Origin: an uncultured Clostridia bacterium
GTDB lineage: Bacteria; Bacillota; Clostridia; TANB77; CAG-508
Reading direction: 5' to 3'
DNA: 12,110 nt
Assembly: GCA_947626705.1 (NCBI GenBank)
Contig: CANQTJ010000043.1
Span: forward strand, 1-12,110
Positions 1 through 8,506 of this stretch are shown piece after piece. A program made the position numbers and the translations under genes. The notes under the pieces were generated by a model. The model saw only the letters and a list, made by a program, of their open reading frames with translations, was not told where the DNA came from and searched no databases. Position 1 is the stretch's first letter; every line of letters begins with the position of its first letter.

Positions 1-6
1 AATAAA

Positions 7-20
7 ATCCTTCCTTTCAG
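7..20 (-). promoter_or_regulatory. Ribosome binding site of a gene lying off the left edge
   Basis: On the minus strand this reads GAAAGGAAGGAT, a strong Shine-Dalgarno sequence about 37 bases after the stop of the nucleoside kinase. The start codon it serves would lie just outside the window. It resembles the kinase's own leader (GTGCAT followed by AAGGAAGGAT), so the next gene is probably co-transcribed with the kinase. The identity of that gene cannot be seen. Confidence 0.5.
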
Positions 21-56
21 ATGCACAATTTTTATTTTTTAATATATGTGAAAATA

Positions 57-1700
57 CTAATGTAAATCAAATATTCCTCCACCTAAAAACTCTTTTAATA
101 ATGAATTTGTTGGAACATATTCATTAGGTATCTCTCTAAAATATTTTAATATATTTATTAATCTTTGTGCTTCCGCATATTCTTTATATCCTTCATCTAT
201 CTCTTTTAATAATGGCATTGCTATTGATTTTAGAGCATTTAATTCATATATTAATGAAGTATTAAAGATACTATCCGCTTCTTCTTGAAATGGAAATATA
301 TTTTTTACTTCTCCCTCTGTTACTTTGTGCCACGTATTTAATGTATTTAATGCTGAATATCCTCTAAATTGGTAATCTCTTACTATTCTTCTTATAAGTC
401 TTGTATCAGTAGTTGAAATTCTGTTATATCTATCCATATTCAAAACAGTTAAAGCACTTATATATATTTTATATTTTTGTTCTTTAGATATTTGACTAGT
501 TAATTTATCGTTTAAACAATGTATTCCTTCTATTACTAATACTTCATCTTTTTTTAAGCTCAACTTTTTACCATTATATTTTTTAGTTCCAACACTAAAG
601 TCAAACTCTGGCATTTCTATTTCATCACCATTTAATAACTTTACAAGATGATTATTAAATAATTTTAAGTCTATTGCTTCTATACATTCAAAATTATATT
701 CTCCATTTTCATCTCTAGGTGTATCTTGTCTTTCTACAAAATAATTATCAACAGATATAGTAACTGGTTTTAAACCATTTAATCTTAATTGTATTCCTAA
801 TCTTTGTGCAAAAGTTGTCTTACCTGATGATGATGGTCCTGCAATTAATATCATTTTTACATTTTTTCTTTTTGCTATATCATCTGCTATATTTGCAATT
901 TTCTTTTCATGTAATGCTTCTGCAAGCATTATTATATCTTTTATTCTATTTTCTTCAATTGCTTTATTTATCTTGTATACAGTTATTACATCCAAAACTG
1001 AATGTATTTTCTCAAATTCCTCTAATGCCCAAGCTAATTTTTTAGTTTCTTTAAAGTCTGATAGCTGATTAGGTGTTTTAGAACTTGGATATCTTATTAA
1101 AAATCCATCTTCATATTTTACTATATCAAATTTTGTTATAACACTTGTTTTATTAGATAAAACTCCATAACAATAATTATAATATTTTTCACAATAATAC
1201 ATATAAATTATATCATTTTCTTCAAAATTAAATTGTAATCTTCCCTTTGAAGAATCTGTTTCTTTATAAAATTTTTCAGCTTCACTTCTTGTCATTTCTA
1301 CTTTTTTTATATCTAAATCTTTATCTATTATTTTTTGCATACTATTTTTTAAATTATCTATGAGTGTTTTCGTTATTTGTAGTTTATCACATTTACAAAA
1401 CATTGCATCTCCTAATTGATACTCTACTGTTATTTTTTCGTTAGGACATATTTCTTCAAAAGCTTTACCCATTATATACACAAGTGTTCTTCTATAAATT
1501 TTCATTCCTTCTTTTGATGATATATCAATTAAACTTATTTTTGCATTGTCTTGTATCTCTGTTTCTAAATTTCTATACTCATTGTTATATAAACATCCTA
1601 CTACTTTATATTTATTTTTTTCTATTTCTTCTTTAAAAGCTTGACTTACAGTTAAACCTCTTTCTATTTTTTTATTTCTTCCGTTGTATCTTACTTCCAT
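57..1700 (-). CDS. Nucleoside (uridine-type) kinase with N-terminal TGS and tRNA-synthetase-like domain
   Basis: A 547-residue protein. Residues 1-60 look like a TGS domain, and about 65-170 resemble the second additional domain of threonyl-tRNA synthetase (FEEICPNEKITVEY, then GDAMFCKCD). Residues 280-500 are a P-loop kinase of the uridine kinase/phosphoribulokinase family: Walker A GPSSSGKTT at 288-296, SVDNYF at 316-321, EGIHCLN at 391-397, and the arginine-rich lid RLIRRIVRDYQFRG near 434-447. The family is expected to phosphorylate a nucleoside such as uridine with ATP or GTP in the cytoplasm; the role of the TGS part is unknown. This architecture is common in Clostridia and the length is normal. 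The start is supported by AGGAAGGAAGGAT just upstream, and a candidate promoter lies at 1764-1792. Substrate is inferred from family only. Confidence 0.88.
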   Translation of the reverse strand: MEVRYNGRNKKIERGLTVSQAFKEEIEKNKYKVVGCLYNNEYRNLETEIQDNAKISLIDISSKEGMKIYRRTLVYIMGKAFEEICPNEKITVEYQLGDAMFCKCDKLQITKTLIDNLKNSMQKIIDKDLDIKKVEMTRSEAEKFYKETDSSKGRLQFNFEENDIIYMYYCEKYYNYCYGVLSNKTSVITKFDIVKYEDGFLIRYPSSKTPNQLSDFKETKKLAWALEEFEKIHSVLDVITVYKINKAIEENRIKDIIMLAEALHEKKIANIADDIAKRKNVKMILIAGPSSSGKTTFAQRLGIQLRLNGLKPVTISVDNYFVERQDTPRDENGEYNFECIEAIDLKLFNNHLVKLLNGDEIEMPEFDFSVGTKKYNGKKLSLKKDEVLVIEGIHCLNDKLTSQISKEQKYKIYISALTVLNMDRYNRISTTDTRLIRRIVRDYQFRGYSALNTLNTWHKVTEGEVKNIFPFQEEADSIFNTSLIYELNALKSIAMPLLKEIDEGYKEYAEAQRLINILKYFREIPNEYVPTNSLLKEFLGGGIFDLH

Positions 1701-1763
1701 TTTTATCCTTCCTTCCTAATGCACGATATTTTATATAAAGTGCTATTTTCATCTGTTTAAGAT

Positions 1764-1792
1764 ATTTTATATTAATATTTAAAATAAGTCAA
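1764..1792 (-). promoter_or_regulatory. Candidate sigma-A promoter of the nucleoside kinase gene
   Basis: Minus strand: TTGACT (1792-1787), 17-base spacer, TAAAAT (1769-1764), about 64 bases before the kinase ATG. Both boxes match the vegetative consensus closely, but AT-rich sequence yields such matches by chance. Confidence 0.5.
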
Positions 1793-1802
1793 ATTAAATT
1801 AA

Positions 1803-1858
1803 TTTAAGTTTCGGCTCTTTATATAATATATTAATTTATTAAAAAACCGAAACTTAAA
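1803..1858 (-). terminator. Perfect 12-bp inverted repeat after the autokinase gene, possible terminator
   Basis: Left arm 1803-1814 (tttaagtttcgg) and right arm 1847-1858 are exact reverse complements, separated by a 32-base AT-rich loop. It begins ten bases past the autokinase stop and lies just before the kinase promoter. As a terminator it is atypical: the loop is long and the following sequence is only T-rich (TTAATTTAATTT), not a clean U-tract. A protein- or RNA-binding site is an alternative. Confidence 0.4.
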
Positions 1859-1867
1859 ATATTAATT

Positions 1868-4354
1868 TTATAGAGCCACTTCTGAAGTAGCATTATCTTT
1901 TAAATCAATTATACAATTTGATAATCTTTCTAAATCTTCATAAGTTATTGTTTCATCTAATTTAAATACTCTTTTATTATTTTTTCTTTTTTCCCAAAAT
2001 GACTCAAAACTTATAATATTATCTGACTTTGATTCTACATCCGTATTTTTTTGTATTTTTTTATTTATTTCTTCTATTTTCTTTTCATAATTCATACTTT
2101 CAATTCTATTTAAAATATTTGAATTATTTATTTGTAACTGCTTTAAATTTTCAATATCACTATTAAATTTTTGCATTTCTTGTATAAATTTTTGTATTAG
2201 ATTTTCTATATTTTCATTATTTTTATCTTGTATTTCTTGAAGTATATTCGTATATAATTCTTTATCATCAATTATTTGCTGATTTATTTCATTTATTTTT
2301 TCTTCATTGTCGCTTATTTGTTCATTTATTGTCTTAATTTCTTCTCCGTTATTAATTATTTGTTCATTTATTTGCTTAATTTTTTCTCCATTATCAACTA
2401 TTTGTTCATTTAGCTGTTTAAATTCTTCTCCATTATTAACTATTTTTTCATTTATTCCCTTAATTTCTTCTCCATTATTAATTATTTGCTCATTTATTGT
2501 TTCAAATTTTTCTTTATTATTAATAATTTGATTACTTATATTTTTAATTTCTTCTTTACTATTAGCTATTTGTGTGTTTAACTCTTCTATAAGTTCTTTA
2601 TAATTATTATTTTCTATTTTGCTATTAATTTCATCAAGTTTATTATTATAATTCATCTTATCTAATTTTTCTAATAATTGTTGATTATTATTAATTTGTA
2701 TTTCTTTTAATTTGTTAATTTCATCATTATGTTTTTTTGCATTTTCTTCCTTCATTTTAGCAAAAGATTCTTTTATTTTGTTAATTTCTTTTATTATATC
2801 ATTTTTTATTTCATAATTTATTTGTGTATTTTCTTCATCAATCTGATTATCTTCTTCTATTTCTTCTGGCTCATTTAATAAATTATCATTAATTTTTATT
2901 TTTGCTAATTCTATAAGTTCATCTAAAGATACTAATTTTTGTGTTTCAGATTTTTCTTGTTTTTCTTTATCTTCTTCTGTTTCTTCTTTTCCGTAATAAT
3001 ATCCATATTTTTTTCCATAGTATTTTCCTTTTTGTAATTCTGCTTTATTTAATAGAACTCCAAAAATTTTTCCATTGACATCTTCTATTGATTTTTTAGT
3101 TTTTTTCAAATCATTAATTTTTGTTTTTCTACTTTGAGCTACAATTATTGTACTATCTACCATAGCAGATAATGCAATACTGTCTGCTACTAAAGAACAT
3201 GGTGCACCATCTAACAAAATTACATCATACATATTTTTTAATAAATCTATTATTTTTTTCATATTATTTGATGATATTAATTCTGATGGATTAGGTGGGA
3301 TTGTTCCATTTTGTAATATATATAGATTAGGTATTTTTGTTTGTTTTATATACTTCTTTGATTTTTCTAAATTTTCTATTTTATCATCAGTTATATCTCT
3401 AATAAAATCTGATAATCCTTCTCCTTTTTCTATTTCAAATATTTCATTTCTATTGCTCTCTTTTCTTAAATCTGTATCAATTAAAATTACTTTTTTATCA
3501 GCTTGAGCAAATGAAACTGCTAAATTATTAGCAACCCAACTTTTTCCTTCTTTTTGTTTATTACTAGTTATTAAAATTGCCTTTTTATTTGATGCATATA
3601 AAATATTAGTTCTTGTAGTTTTTATACATTCCACTATATGAGATTTTGGATTTGTTTGTATTATTAATTCTTCATTATCTTTATCTATTGGTAATGTTCC
3701 TATACTTTTTAATTTTACATTTTGTTCTATATCTTTTTCATCTTTTATGCTATCATCGAAAAAGTATATAATCATTACCAATAATATTCCTGTAAATATA
3801 CCAATAACTGAAAATATACTTATATCTTTAATATGATTTAAATTACATGGCTTACTTTCAACTTCTGCTTCATCTACTATATTTGTATTTTCTATATTAT
3901 ATATCTCTTTTATTTGTTCTGAAAAAACAATAGCTAATTGGCTTGCTATATCTTTTGCTTCTTGTGGATTTCTATTTTTTACTGATATTTTTATAAATTG
4001 TGTTTGATTAATTTGTTCTACTTCTATATTTTTTTGCAATTCTTCAACAGACATATTTAACTTTAAATTTTCGATTGTCTTTCCTATTACATTTGTACTT
4101 TTTGCAATACTACTATATGTAGATATCAAACCAGAGTTTAATGTTAAGTCTGTTTGTGTTAATTCTTGATTTTCTTTATTTATATCTGCTACTAATAATA
4201 TTGTTACTGATGATTTATATTCAGGCACTTTATAATAATATGAATATGTATATCCCATTACTATACTTAATAACAATATTAATATTATTAATAATTTTTT
4301 TGAATATATTATTTCTAATATTCTTTTTATATCAACTTCTTCATTATTATACAT
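1868..4354 (-). CDS. Wzz/CpsD-type polysaccharide tyrosine autokinase with long coiled-coil C-terminal extension
   Basis: An 828-residue inner-membrane protein. Wzz-type chain-length domain with TM1 about 20-40, an extracytoplasmic loop, and TM2 about 178-199. The cytoplasmic BY-kinase domain has a variant oligomerisation motif (ExxKxxR, 242-248), Walker A KEGKSW near 268-273, Walker A' VILIDTDLRK 289-298, and Walker B VILLDG 378-383. The tyrosine cluster YYGKKYGYYYG is at 445-455. In this family the cluster normally sits at the C-terminus; here about 370 more residues follow. They are highly charged and coiled-coil-like, with eight 14-residue repeats (592-703) and a distinct non-repetitive tail (about 775-828). 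It probably controls capsule or exopolysaccharide chain length and export through autophosphorylation. No polysaccharide cluster is visible beside it. The start has AGGTG and a strong promoter upstream. Confidence 0.88.
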   Translation of the reverse strand: MYNNEEVDIKRILEIIYSKKLLIILILLLSIVMGYTYSYYYKVPEYKSSVTILLVADINKENQELTQTDLTLNSGLISTYSSIAKSTNVIGKTIENLKLNMSVEELQKNIEVEQINQTQFIKISVKNRNPQEAKDIASQLAIVFSEQIKEIYNIENTNIVDEAEVESKPCNLNHIKDISIFSVIGIFTGILLVMIIYFFDDSIKDEKDIEQNVKLKSIGTLPIDKDNEELIIQTNPKSHIVECIKTTRTNILYASNKKAILITSNKQKEGKSWVANNLAVSFAQADKKVILIDTDLRKESNRNEIFEIEKGEGLSDFIRDITDDKIENLEKSKKYIKQTKIPNLYILQNGTIPPNPSELISSNNMKKIIDLLKNMYDVILLDGAPCSLVADSIALSAMVDSTIIVAQSRKTKINDLKKTKKSIEDVNGKIFGVLLNKAELQKGKYYGKKYGYYYGKEETEEDKEKQEKSETQKLVSLDELIELAKIKINDNLLNEPEEIEEDNQIDEENTQINYEIKNDIIKEINKIKESFAKMKEENAKKHNDEINKLKEIQINNNQQLLEKLDKMNYNNKLDEINSKIENNNYKELIEELNTQIANSKEEIKNISNQIINNKEKFETINEQIINNGEEIKGINEKIVNNGEEFKQLNEQIVDNGEKIKQINEQIINNGEEIKTINEQISDNEEKINEINQQIIDDKELYTNILQEIQDKNNENIENLIQKFIQEMQKFNSDIENLKQLQINNSNILNRIESMNYEKKIEEINKKIQKNTDVESKSDNIISFESFWEKRKNNKRVFKLDETITYEDLERLSNCIIDLKDNATSEVAL
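2246..2581 (-). repeat. Eight 42-bp tandem repeats encoding 14-residue coiled-coil units
   Basis: Within the autokinase gene, residues 592-703 form eight consecutive 14-residue units of the type INEQIINNGEEIKG. Each unit is two heptads, with I/L at the first position and N, Q and E around it. Spacing is exact, without indels, and the central copies are the most alike. This suggests expansion by slippage or unequal crossover and predicts an extended coiled coil. Confidence 0.9.
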
Positions 4355-4371
4355 TTTATCACCTATTTTAT

Positions 4372-4400
4372 ATTATACCATAATTATCCAATTATTTCAA
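4372..4400 (-). promoter_or_regulatory. Strong sigma-A promoter of the autokinase gene
   Basis: Minus strand: TTGAAA (4400-4395), 17-base spacer, perfect TATAAT (4377-4372). The predicted transcription start is close to the AGGTG ribosome site (4364-4360) and the ATG at 4354, so the mRNA leader would be very short. Confidence 0.7.
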
Positions 4401-4533
4401 CATTTTATGTATATTTGACTTTTTAATTTTTTATTTGTAAGTTACTAATCATACTTAATAAATATTCTGTAGCAAGTTATATTTATTTAAATACTGGATA
4501 TAATGTATAAAAACATATTTAAGGAGTGATTTT

Positions 4534-4722
4534 ATGGATTTAAAAAGAATACATTATATTTTAGATAATAAAGAAAAATGTGATATTTTTTATGATGATA
4601 GACCTGTTTGGATACAAGGTATTGATGATAATAATGACATTGCAAAAGTTGGCTTTGTGGATAATTTTGAAGAAAAAGATGTGCATGTAGAAGATTTGTA
4701 TGAAAAGGATTTATATAATTAA
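4534..4722 (+). CDS. sspH: H-type small acid-soluble spore protein (SspH-like)
   Basis: A 62-residue protein. It starts MDLKRIHYILDNKEK and continues through PVWIQGIDDNNDIAKV to an acidic C-terminus ending VEDLYEKDLYN. Size, the D-[LI]-KRA-type N-terminus and the conserved VWIQ..DxxxxxAxV core match the SspH family, minor DNA-associated or forespore-packaged spore proteins. AAGGAGTGA lies correctly before the ATG. It is the only plus-strand gene and is divergent from the autokinase gene. I see no convincing forespore (sigma-G) promoter in the 4401-4533 upstream region; a sequence resembling TATAAT occurs at 4499-4504. The stop codon is unusual: its last base or bases come from the adjoining group II intron, and removal of the intron would still leave a stop. 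Confidence 0.8.
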   Translation: MDLKRIHYILDNKEKCDIFYDDRPVWIQGIDDNNDIAKVGFVDNFEEKDVHVEDLYEKDLYN

Positions 4723-4761
4723 TCGAGTAGAGGATAATTCTTAGTGAATTTCTCCCCTCTC

Positions 4762-4797
4762 ACACCACCGTACGTGCCGTTCGGCATACGGCGGTTC
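4762..4797 (-). ncRNA. Group II intron domain V
   Basis: Starts four bases after the maturase stop. The minus strand reads ACCGCCGTATGCC, a GAAC loop, then GGCACGTACGGTGGT. The arms pair with a two-base CG bulge, and the CGC catalytic triad typical of class C is present. Domain VI (GAGGGGA...TCCTCTACTCGAT) follows, with a plausible branch A near 4728. Confidence 0.85.
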
Positions 4798-4800
4798 AAT

Positions 4801-6072
4801 TTATATTTCAATATGAACTTTTTGATACTGGTCTGATAGAAATATCAGACCTCTTTTTCTTAGCCTTTCTATATTTATTGCAAATTTTAACCAATCTGTT
4901 TTAGCCACTAATTGATATCCTTTACTTGTGTTTGCTAAATTATGCGCTATATCTGGCTTCACTCCTAATTGTAATAATGCTTTTTCTTTTCTTGTCGCCT
5001 TTTTCCACTGTTTCCATATTATTACTCTTACTCGTGTCCTTAAACGCTCATCAATTTCTTGTATGGCATTCTTCATATTTGCAATTCTAAAATAATTTAC
5101 CCAACCTCTTATTGCATAATTTATTTGTTTTATTCTCTCATCTAAACTAATACTTATTCTTCTACAAGTTAATTGCTTTAACTTTCTTTTAATCTTTTGA
5201 TAAGACTTCAAATGTGGTTTTGGTTTCCACTTTCCCTTTGCATCTTTCCAAAAACTAAATCCTAAGTATTTTGTTTTGGTTGGTCTTGTTACTTTGCTTT
5301 TCTCTGCATTTACTTTTAAACCTAATTTCTTCTCAATAAACTTTGTTATTGATTCTAAAACTCGGTTTGCTGCTTTTTCGCTCTTAACTAAAATTATACA
5401 ATCATCTGCATATCTTACAAATCTTAATCCCCTTGCTTCAAGCTCTTTATCTAATTCATTAAGCATTATATTGCTTAATAATGGACTTATGTTTCCCCCT
5501 TGTGGTGTTCCTTTTTCTGTCGCTTTTGTAACTCCTTTGTCCATTACTCCTGCACTTAAATACTTTCTTATTAGCGATACAACATCTCCATCCTTGATTG
5601 TTCTCATAACTATGTTTATAAGTCTATCTTGGTCAACTCTATCAAAGAACCTTTCTAAGTCTATATCCACTATCCATTCGTATCCATCATTAAGATATTC
5701 TAGTGCTTTTACTACTGCATTTTCACAACATCTACATGGTCTGAATCCATAACTTGTTTCACTAAATTGTTCTTCAAATATTGGACTTAATACTTGTACC
5801 ATTGCTTGTTGTATTATTCTATCAAATACTGTTGGTATTCCTAAATTCCTCATTTTGCCATTTTCTTTTGGTATTTGCACTCTGCGTACTGGTTGTGGCT
5901 TATATGTTCTTTTTCGGATTTGATGCAACCATTTTTCTTTATTCTGCGTTATGCTTTCATATACTTCATCAACGGTTATACCATCTACTCCTGGTGCTCC
6001 TTTGTTTGCTTTTACATGTTTGTATGCTTTGTTAAGATTTCCTCTTTCTAAGATTTTCTCTAAAAGTTCCAT
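4801..6072 (-). CDS. ltrA: Group II intron reverse transcriptase/maturase
   Basis: A 423-residue maturase. The RT domain (about 1-265) contains YGFRPCRCCENAV near 108-120, VDIDLERFFD (134-144 region), GTPQGGNISPLLSNI from 188 and the catalytic YADD at 221-224. A maturase/thumb domain (about 280-360, IRGWVNYFRIANMK) follows. There is no HNH endonuclease domain, which fits class C introns that prime from DNA replication or nicks. It resembles the Eubacterium rectale-type (Marathon-like) class C enzymes in length and motifs. AAAGGAGAAGAAGG lies before the ATG. The gene is uninterrupted, with all catalytic residues present. It assists splicing and mobility of its host intron. Confidence 0.95.
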   Translation of the reverse strand: MELLEKILERGNLNKAYKHVKANKGAPGVDGITVDEVYESITQNKEKWLHQIRKRTYKPQPVRRVQIPKENGKMRNLGIPTVFDRIIQQAMVQVLSPIFEEQFSETSYGFRPCRCCENAVVKALEYLNDGYEWIVDIDLERFFDRVDQDRLINIVMRTIKDGDVVSLIRKYLSAGVMDKGVTKATEKGTPQGGNISPLLSNIMLNELDKELEARGLRFVRYADDCIILVKSEKAANRVLESITKFIEKKLGLKVNAEKSKVTRPTKTKYLGFSFWKDAKGKWKPKPHLKSYQKIKRKLKQLTCRRISISLDERIKQINYAIRGWVNYFRIANMKNAIQEIDERLRTRVRVIIWKQWKKATRKEKALLQLGVKPDIAHNLANTSKGYQLVAKTDWLKFAINIERLRKRGLIFLSDQYQKVHIEI

Positions 6073-6611
6073 ATTCTGTTTCCTTCTTCTCCTTTCTCGA
6101 TGATAAATAAATTGTCTATTTTAAGTAACCCTCTGGGATACGCCCATACTCTCCTTATTAACACATTCTGACTTTATTTATCCCTAATTTTGGTGTTCGA
6201 AACATTATAAATTGTTCAACCCTTCGGAAATAAATTTCCTACTATGGTATCTGCTGACTTCTTGTGACAAACCTTTTTCGACCATATTTCACTTTCCTGT
6301 ACTCCTCGTCGTTTCCTTCATTACTCTATGTCCACAAGACCTCACGGGGTAAGTCGTTTAATTTTCCTCTTTTACTTGCATAATTTACTTAATAAGATTA
6401 CGCATATCCTTTGGATTTTAACCTCTGTTGTGGTCTTATCCTCTTATCAAGCCTTGTTATTATGTTCTTGTTCATCAAGCCAAGATTTTGTTACACACTT
6501 CCTCCACGTCACACCTCACGATGGAACGCTTGTGTTTCACTATGTGGTTGGCGATATGTACCTCCACTACGGACTTTCACCGATTAACTAAACAACATGC
6601 CCGTCGCACAG

Positions 6612-6643
6612 CAAAAAAAAGGTAAAAATAATTCTACCTTTTT
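6612..6643. terminator. Bidirectional rho-independent terminator, separated from sspH by the intron
   Basis: Arms aaaaaggta (6616-6624) and taccttttt (6635-6643) pair perfectly. On the minus strand the hairpin is followed by a run of eight T and then GCT, at which the intron begins. On the plus strand it is followed by T-rich sequence. It directly follows the stop of glycine-rich gene A. Without the intron it would directly follow the sspH stop, so it was probably shared by the two convergent genes. Confidence 0.8.
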
Positions 6644-8434
6644 AATAATTTTTATATGTACTTACATACGTTCCAGTTTCTATGCTACCTATTGATATCG
6701 AACCTTCTCCGCCATTTCCTCCATTCGCTCTTTCATAACTACCGTTATAACTTCCACCAGCTCCTCCACTAGCTACTATTGTTCCACTATTAGAATAAGT
6801 ACCATTATAAAATATATTTATGGAACCTCCTCCAGAGCCTCCTCCGCCTATTGTATCTGGTCTTCCTCCTGCTGCACCTCTATATGCATTTCCTCCTTTA
6901 GTTCCATTTGCCGATATAGTTCCATTATTAGTGAAATTAGAAGAATACATTATTAATAATCCTCCTGTTCCATTTTCTCCACTATTTCCTCCATTAACTC
7001 CATTTCCTCCTGGATTCCCAGCTCCTCCACCACATATATCATATGTATTTGGATATACTTTGCCATTTCCACCGTTTTCCTCCATAATTTAATCCACTTT
7101 CAGCAGTTATAGGTCCAGCTCCTCCACCGCCTCCAGTACCACCTGAATACGATGTTCCCATAGCTCCTGCTCCTGAATTAGCTGAAGTAGCTCCACCACT
7201 ACCTCCGGCCTCCAGTCTTTCTATCACTAGCTTTTCCTCCTGCGTTACCATTTATTCCATGCATTACCGTTGTACTATATGACATTATAGCTGCACCACC
7301 ATTTGCACCATCTTTTGGAACCAATTCATAATTATTATCAGAATTACACCATAAATAAATATTTTGCCCTTCAGCATAAGCTCCTCTTGCTGTCATACTT
7401 ATTGTTCCTTCATTTATTATATCTCCTGTTACATATAAAAGCATTCCTTTAGGTCCTCCATACGCTGAATTATATGATGTTACAGTTGTTCCTTTCTCTA
7501 TAGTTAAATTTCCTTTAACTTTAAGTACTATCATATTTTGTGCATATTTATTAGATGCTCCTACATCTTCTGCACTACCAAATACTGTATTCATATCTAT
7601 ATTAACATCTCCAACTATATTATATATTTTTGCATCATATATTTCGTCTGATATATTTAATTTATATTTTCCTGTTTGTAAATTTTCTCTTTCTATTGCT
7701 TTTAATAAACTTTCATCTTCTATGCTTTCTGTAACTTCTGTATTATCAATTTCTATATCTTTACTTATAAGTACTTCGTCATTATTTATATTATTAACAA
7801 CTTTTGCTGATATGGTTATAGTACTATTTTCATTTATTAATTCTTTTTGTTTCAAATCATAATCAAATATACTAAATTTCGTTCCTTCTACCCATGAACC
7901 ATCTTTTCCAATTTTATAATAAATTTTATTATACTCTGGAAATTTTATTTTATTTTTTAATTGTATCTTTTCATATCCTACTGCATCATTTATAATATCT
8001 ATTGATAAAGATGCTTCTTGTATTTTTTCATCATCAATATATAATGTTTCTTTCCTTTCAGGAGTATCAACTTCTTTTATATAAAAATCATATTCTTTCA
8101 ACATAGTAGTTTCATAATCAATGCTTAAACTATCACTTCCATTAGTATATATTACATTTTCGTTTGGACATTTTACATATTCTATTCCACTTTCGCTATT
8201 TATAGTTATAAAAGTTTTTATTTTATCTTCTTCTCTATTATCATACACAAAATACGAAAATTGTTTTGTTTCTTCACTTATATCTTCTCCTTTTATTATT
8301 TTAGTAACATTTTCTAATATTTCATTGTGTTTGATTACAAAAATTATGACACATACTAATATTAATATAATCATAATCATTATTTTTCTATTTTTTAACT
8401 TACTGATATATTTTTTTATATCTTTATTTTTCAT
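6642..8434 (-). CDS. Glycine-rich membrane-anchored surface protein A, read through two +1 shifts at CGG
   Basis: I read this as one gene in three frames: residues 1-409 (8434 to 7208), 410-453 (7206 to 7075) and 454-596 (7073 to 6645), joined by skipping one C at 7207 and at 7074. Total 596 residues, stop TAA. The ATG at 8434 is preceded by AAAAAGGAGAA; a longer upstream ORF (from 8527) has no such signal. Residues 18-35 form one membrane segment after a lysine-rich N-terminus. About 60-230 look like one or two beta-sandwich domains. About 265-380 contain NMIVLKVKGNLTIEKG and GMLLYVTGDIINEGTISMTARGAYAEGQN, a beta-solenoid-like motif. The rest is glycine-rich, with GTGGLLIMYSSNFTNNG and GSGGGSINIFYNGTYSNSG. 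There is no sortase motif. Paralog of B and C; function unknown, presumably envelope-exposed. A truncated 411-residue product is the alternative if no shift occurs. Confidence 0.75.
7072..7074 (-). other. Recoding site A2: CGG with required +1 shift
   Basis: Codons GGA GGA AAA CGG TGG. Reading CGG as arginine leads to 11 unrelated residues and TGA (7039-7041). Skipping the C gives GGT GGA AAT GGC and continues the glycine-rich domain (GGNGK...CGGGAGNPGG), which aligns with B and C at their equivalent sites. Confidence 0.75.
7205..7207 (-). other. Recoding site A1: CGG with required +1 shift
   Basis: Codons ACT GGA GGC CGG AGG TAG. The zero frame ends two codons later. Skipping the C yields TGG-GGSGGATS. 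In gene C the matching place (11159-11173) is in frame without the extra C and encodes TGGGG. Gene B has the same context at 9156-9158. Confidence 0.78.
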
Positions 8435-8477
8435 TAGAATTTCTCCTTTTTTATGTTTATTATATATTATTAATTTC

Positions 8478-8506
8478 AATATATCATAATAATTTTTTTC
8501 ATTCAA
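8478..8506 (-). promoter_or_regulatory. Candidate promoter of gene A
   Basis: Minus strand TTGAAT (8506-8501), 17-base spacer, TATATT (8483-8478), about 44 bases before the ATG. The same arrangement is conserved before gene B. Confidence 0.5.

Larger units (their letters stand above)
4722..6609 (-). mobile_element. Complete group IIC (bacterial class C) intron
   Basis: About 1,888 bases. The 5' end on the minus strand is GTGCGACGGGCATG (6609 downwards), a group II 5' splice consensus. Structured RNA occupies 6073-6609, the maturase lies in domain IV, and domain V and VI follow immediately. The 3' end is CTACTCGAT (to 4722, or 4721 if one base longer). Class C is indicated by the size, a maturase of about 420 residues without an endonuclease domain, a CGC triad in domain V, and the target site: the intron lies three bases past the T-run of a rho-independent terminator on the same strand, the known class C preference. 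All parts appear intact, so it is probably functional. Boundaries were read by eye and could be off by one base. Confidence 0.88.

Noticed and set aside
2307..2531. Plus-strand hydrophobic repeat ORF
   Set aside because: It is antisense to the 42-bp coiled-coil repeats of the autokinase gene.
4401..4533. Sigma-G promoter for sspH
   Set aside because: Expected for the family, but no pair of boxes with acceptable spacing stood out; the CATATTTA near the ribosome site is too close to the start codon.
5276..5752. Plus-strand ORF of 158 codons, and others at 5781-6035 and 6328-6625
   Set aside because: The first two are antisense to the maturase; the last lies in structured intron RNA. None has a ribosome site or plausible composition.
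6642..6700. LPXTG-type sortase signal at the C-termini of the glycine-rich proteins
   Set aside because: All three end in GTYVS-type sequence without a sorting motif, hydrophobic stretch or positive tail.
6820..7092. Plus-strand proline-rich ORF
   Set aside because: It is the complement of the glycine-rich coding sequence (GGN reads as CCN-type codons) and has no ribosome site.
7039..7251. Separate 70-residue gene
   Set aside because: It is the middle frame of gene A between its two shift sites; its first 15 residues are out-of-frame sequence and there is no ribosome site.
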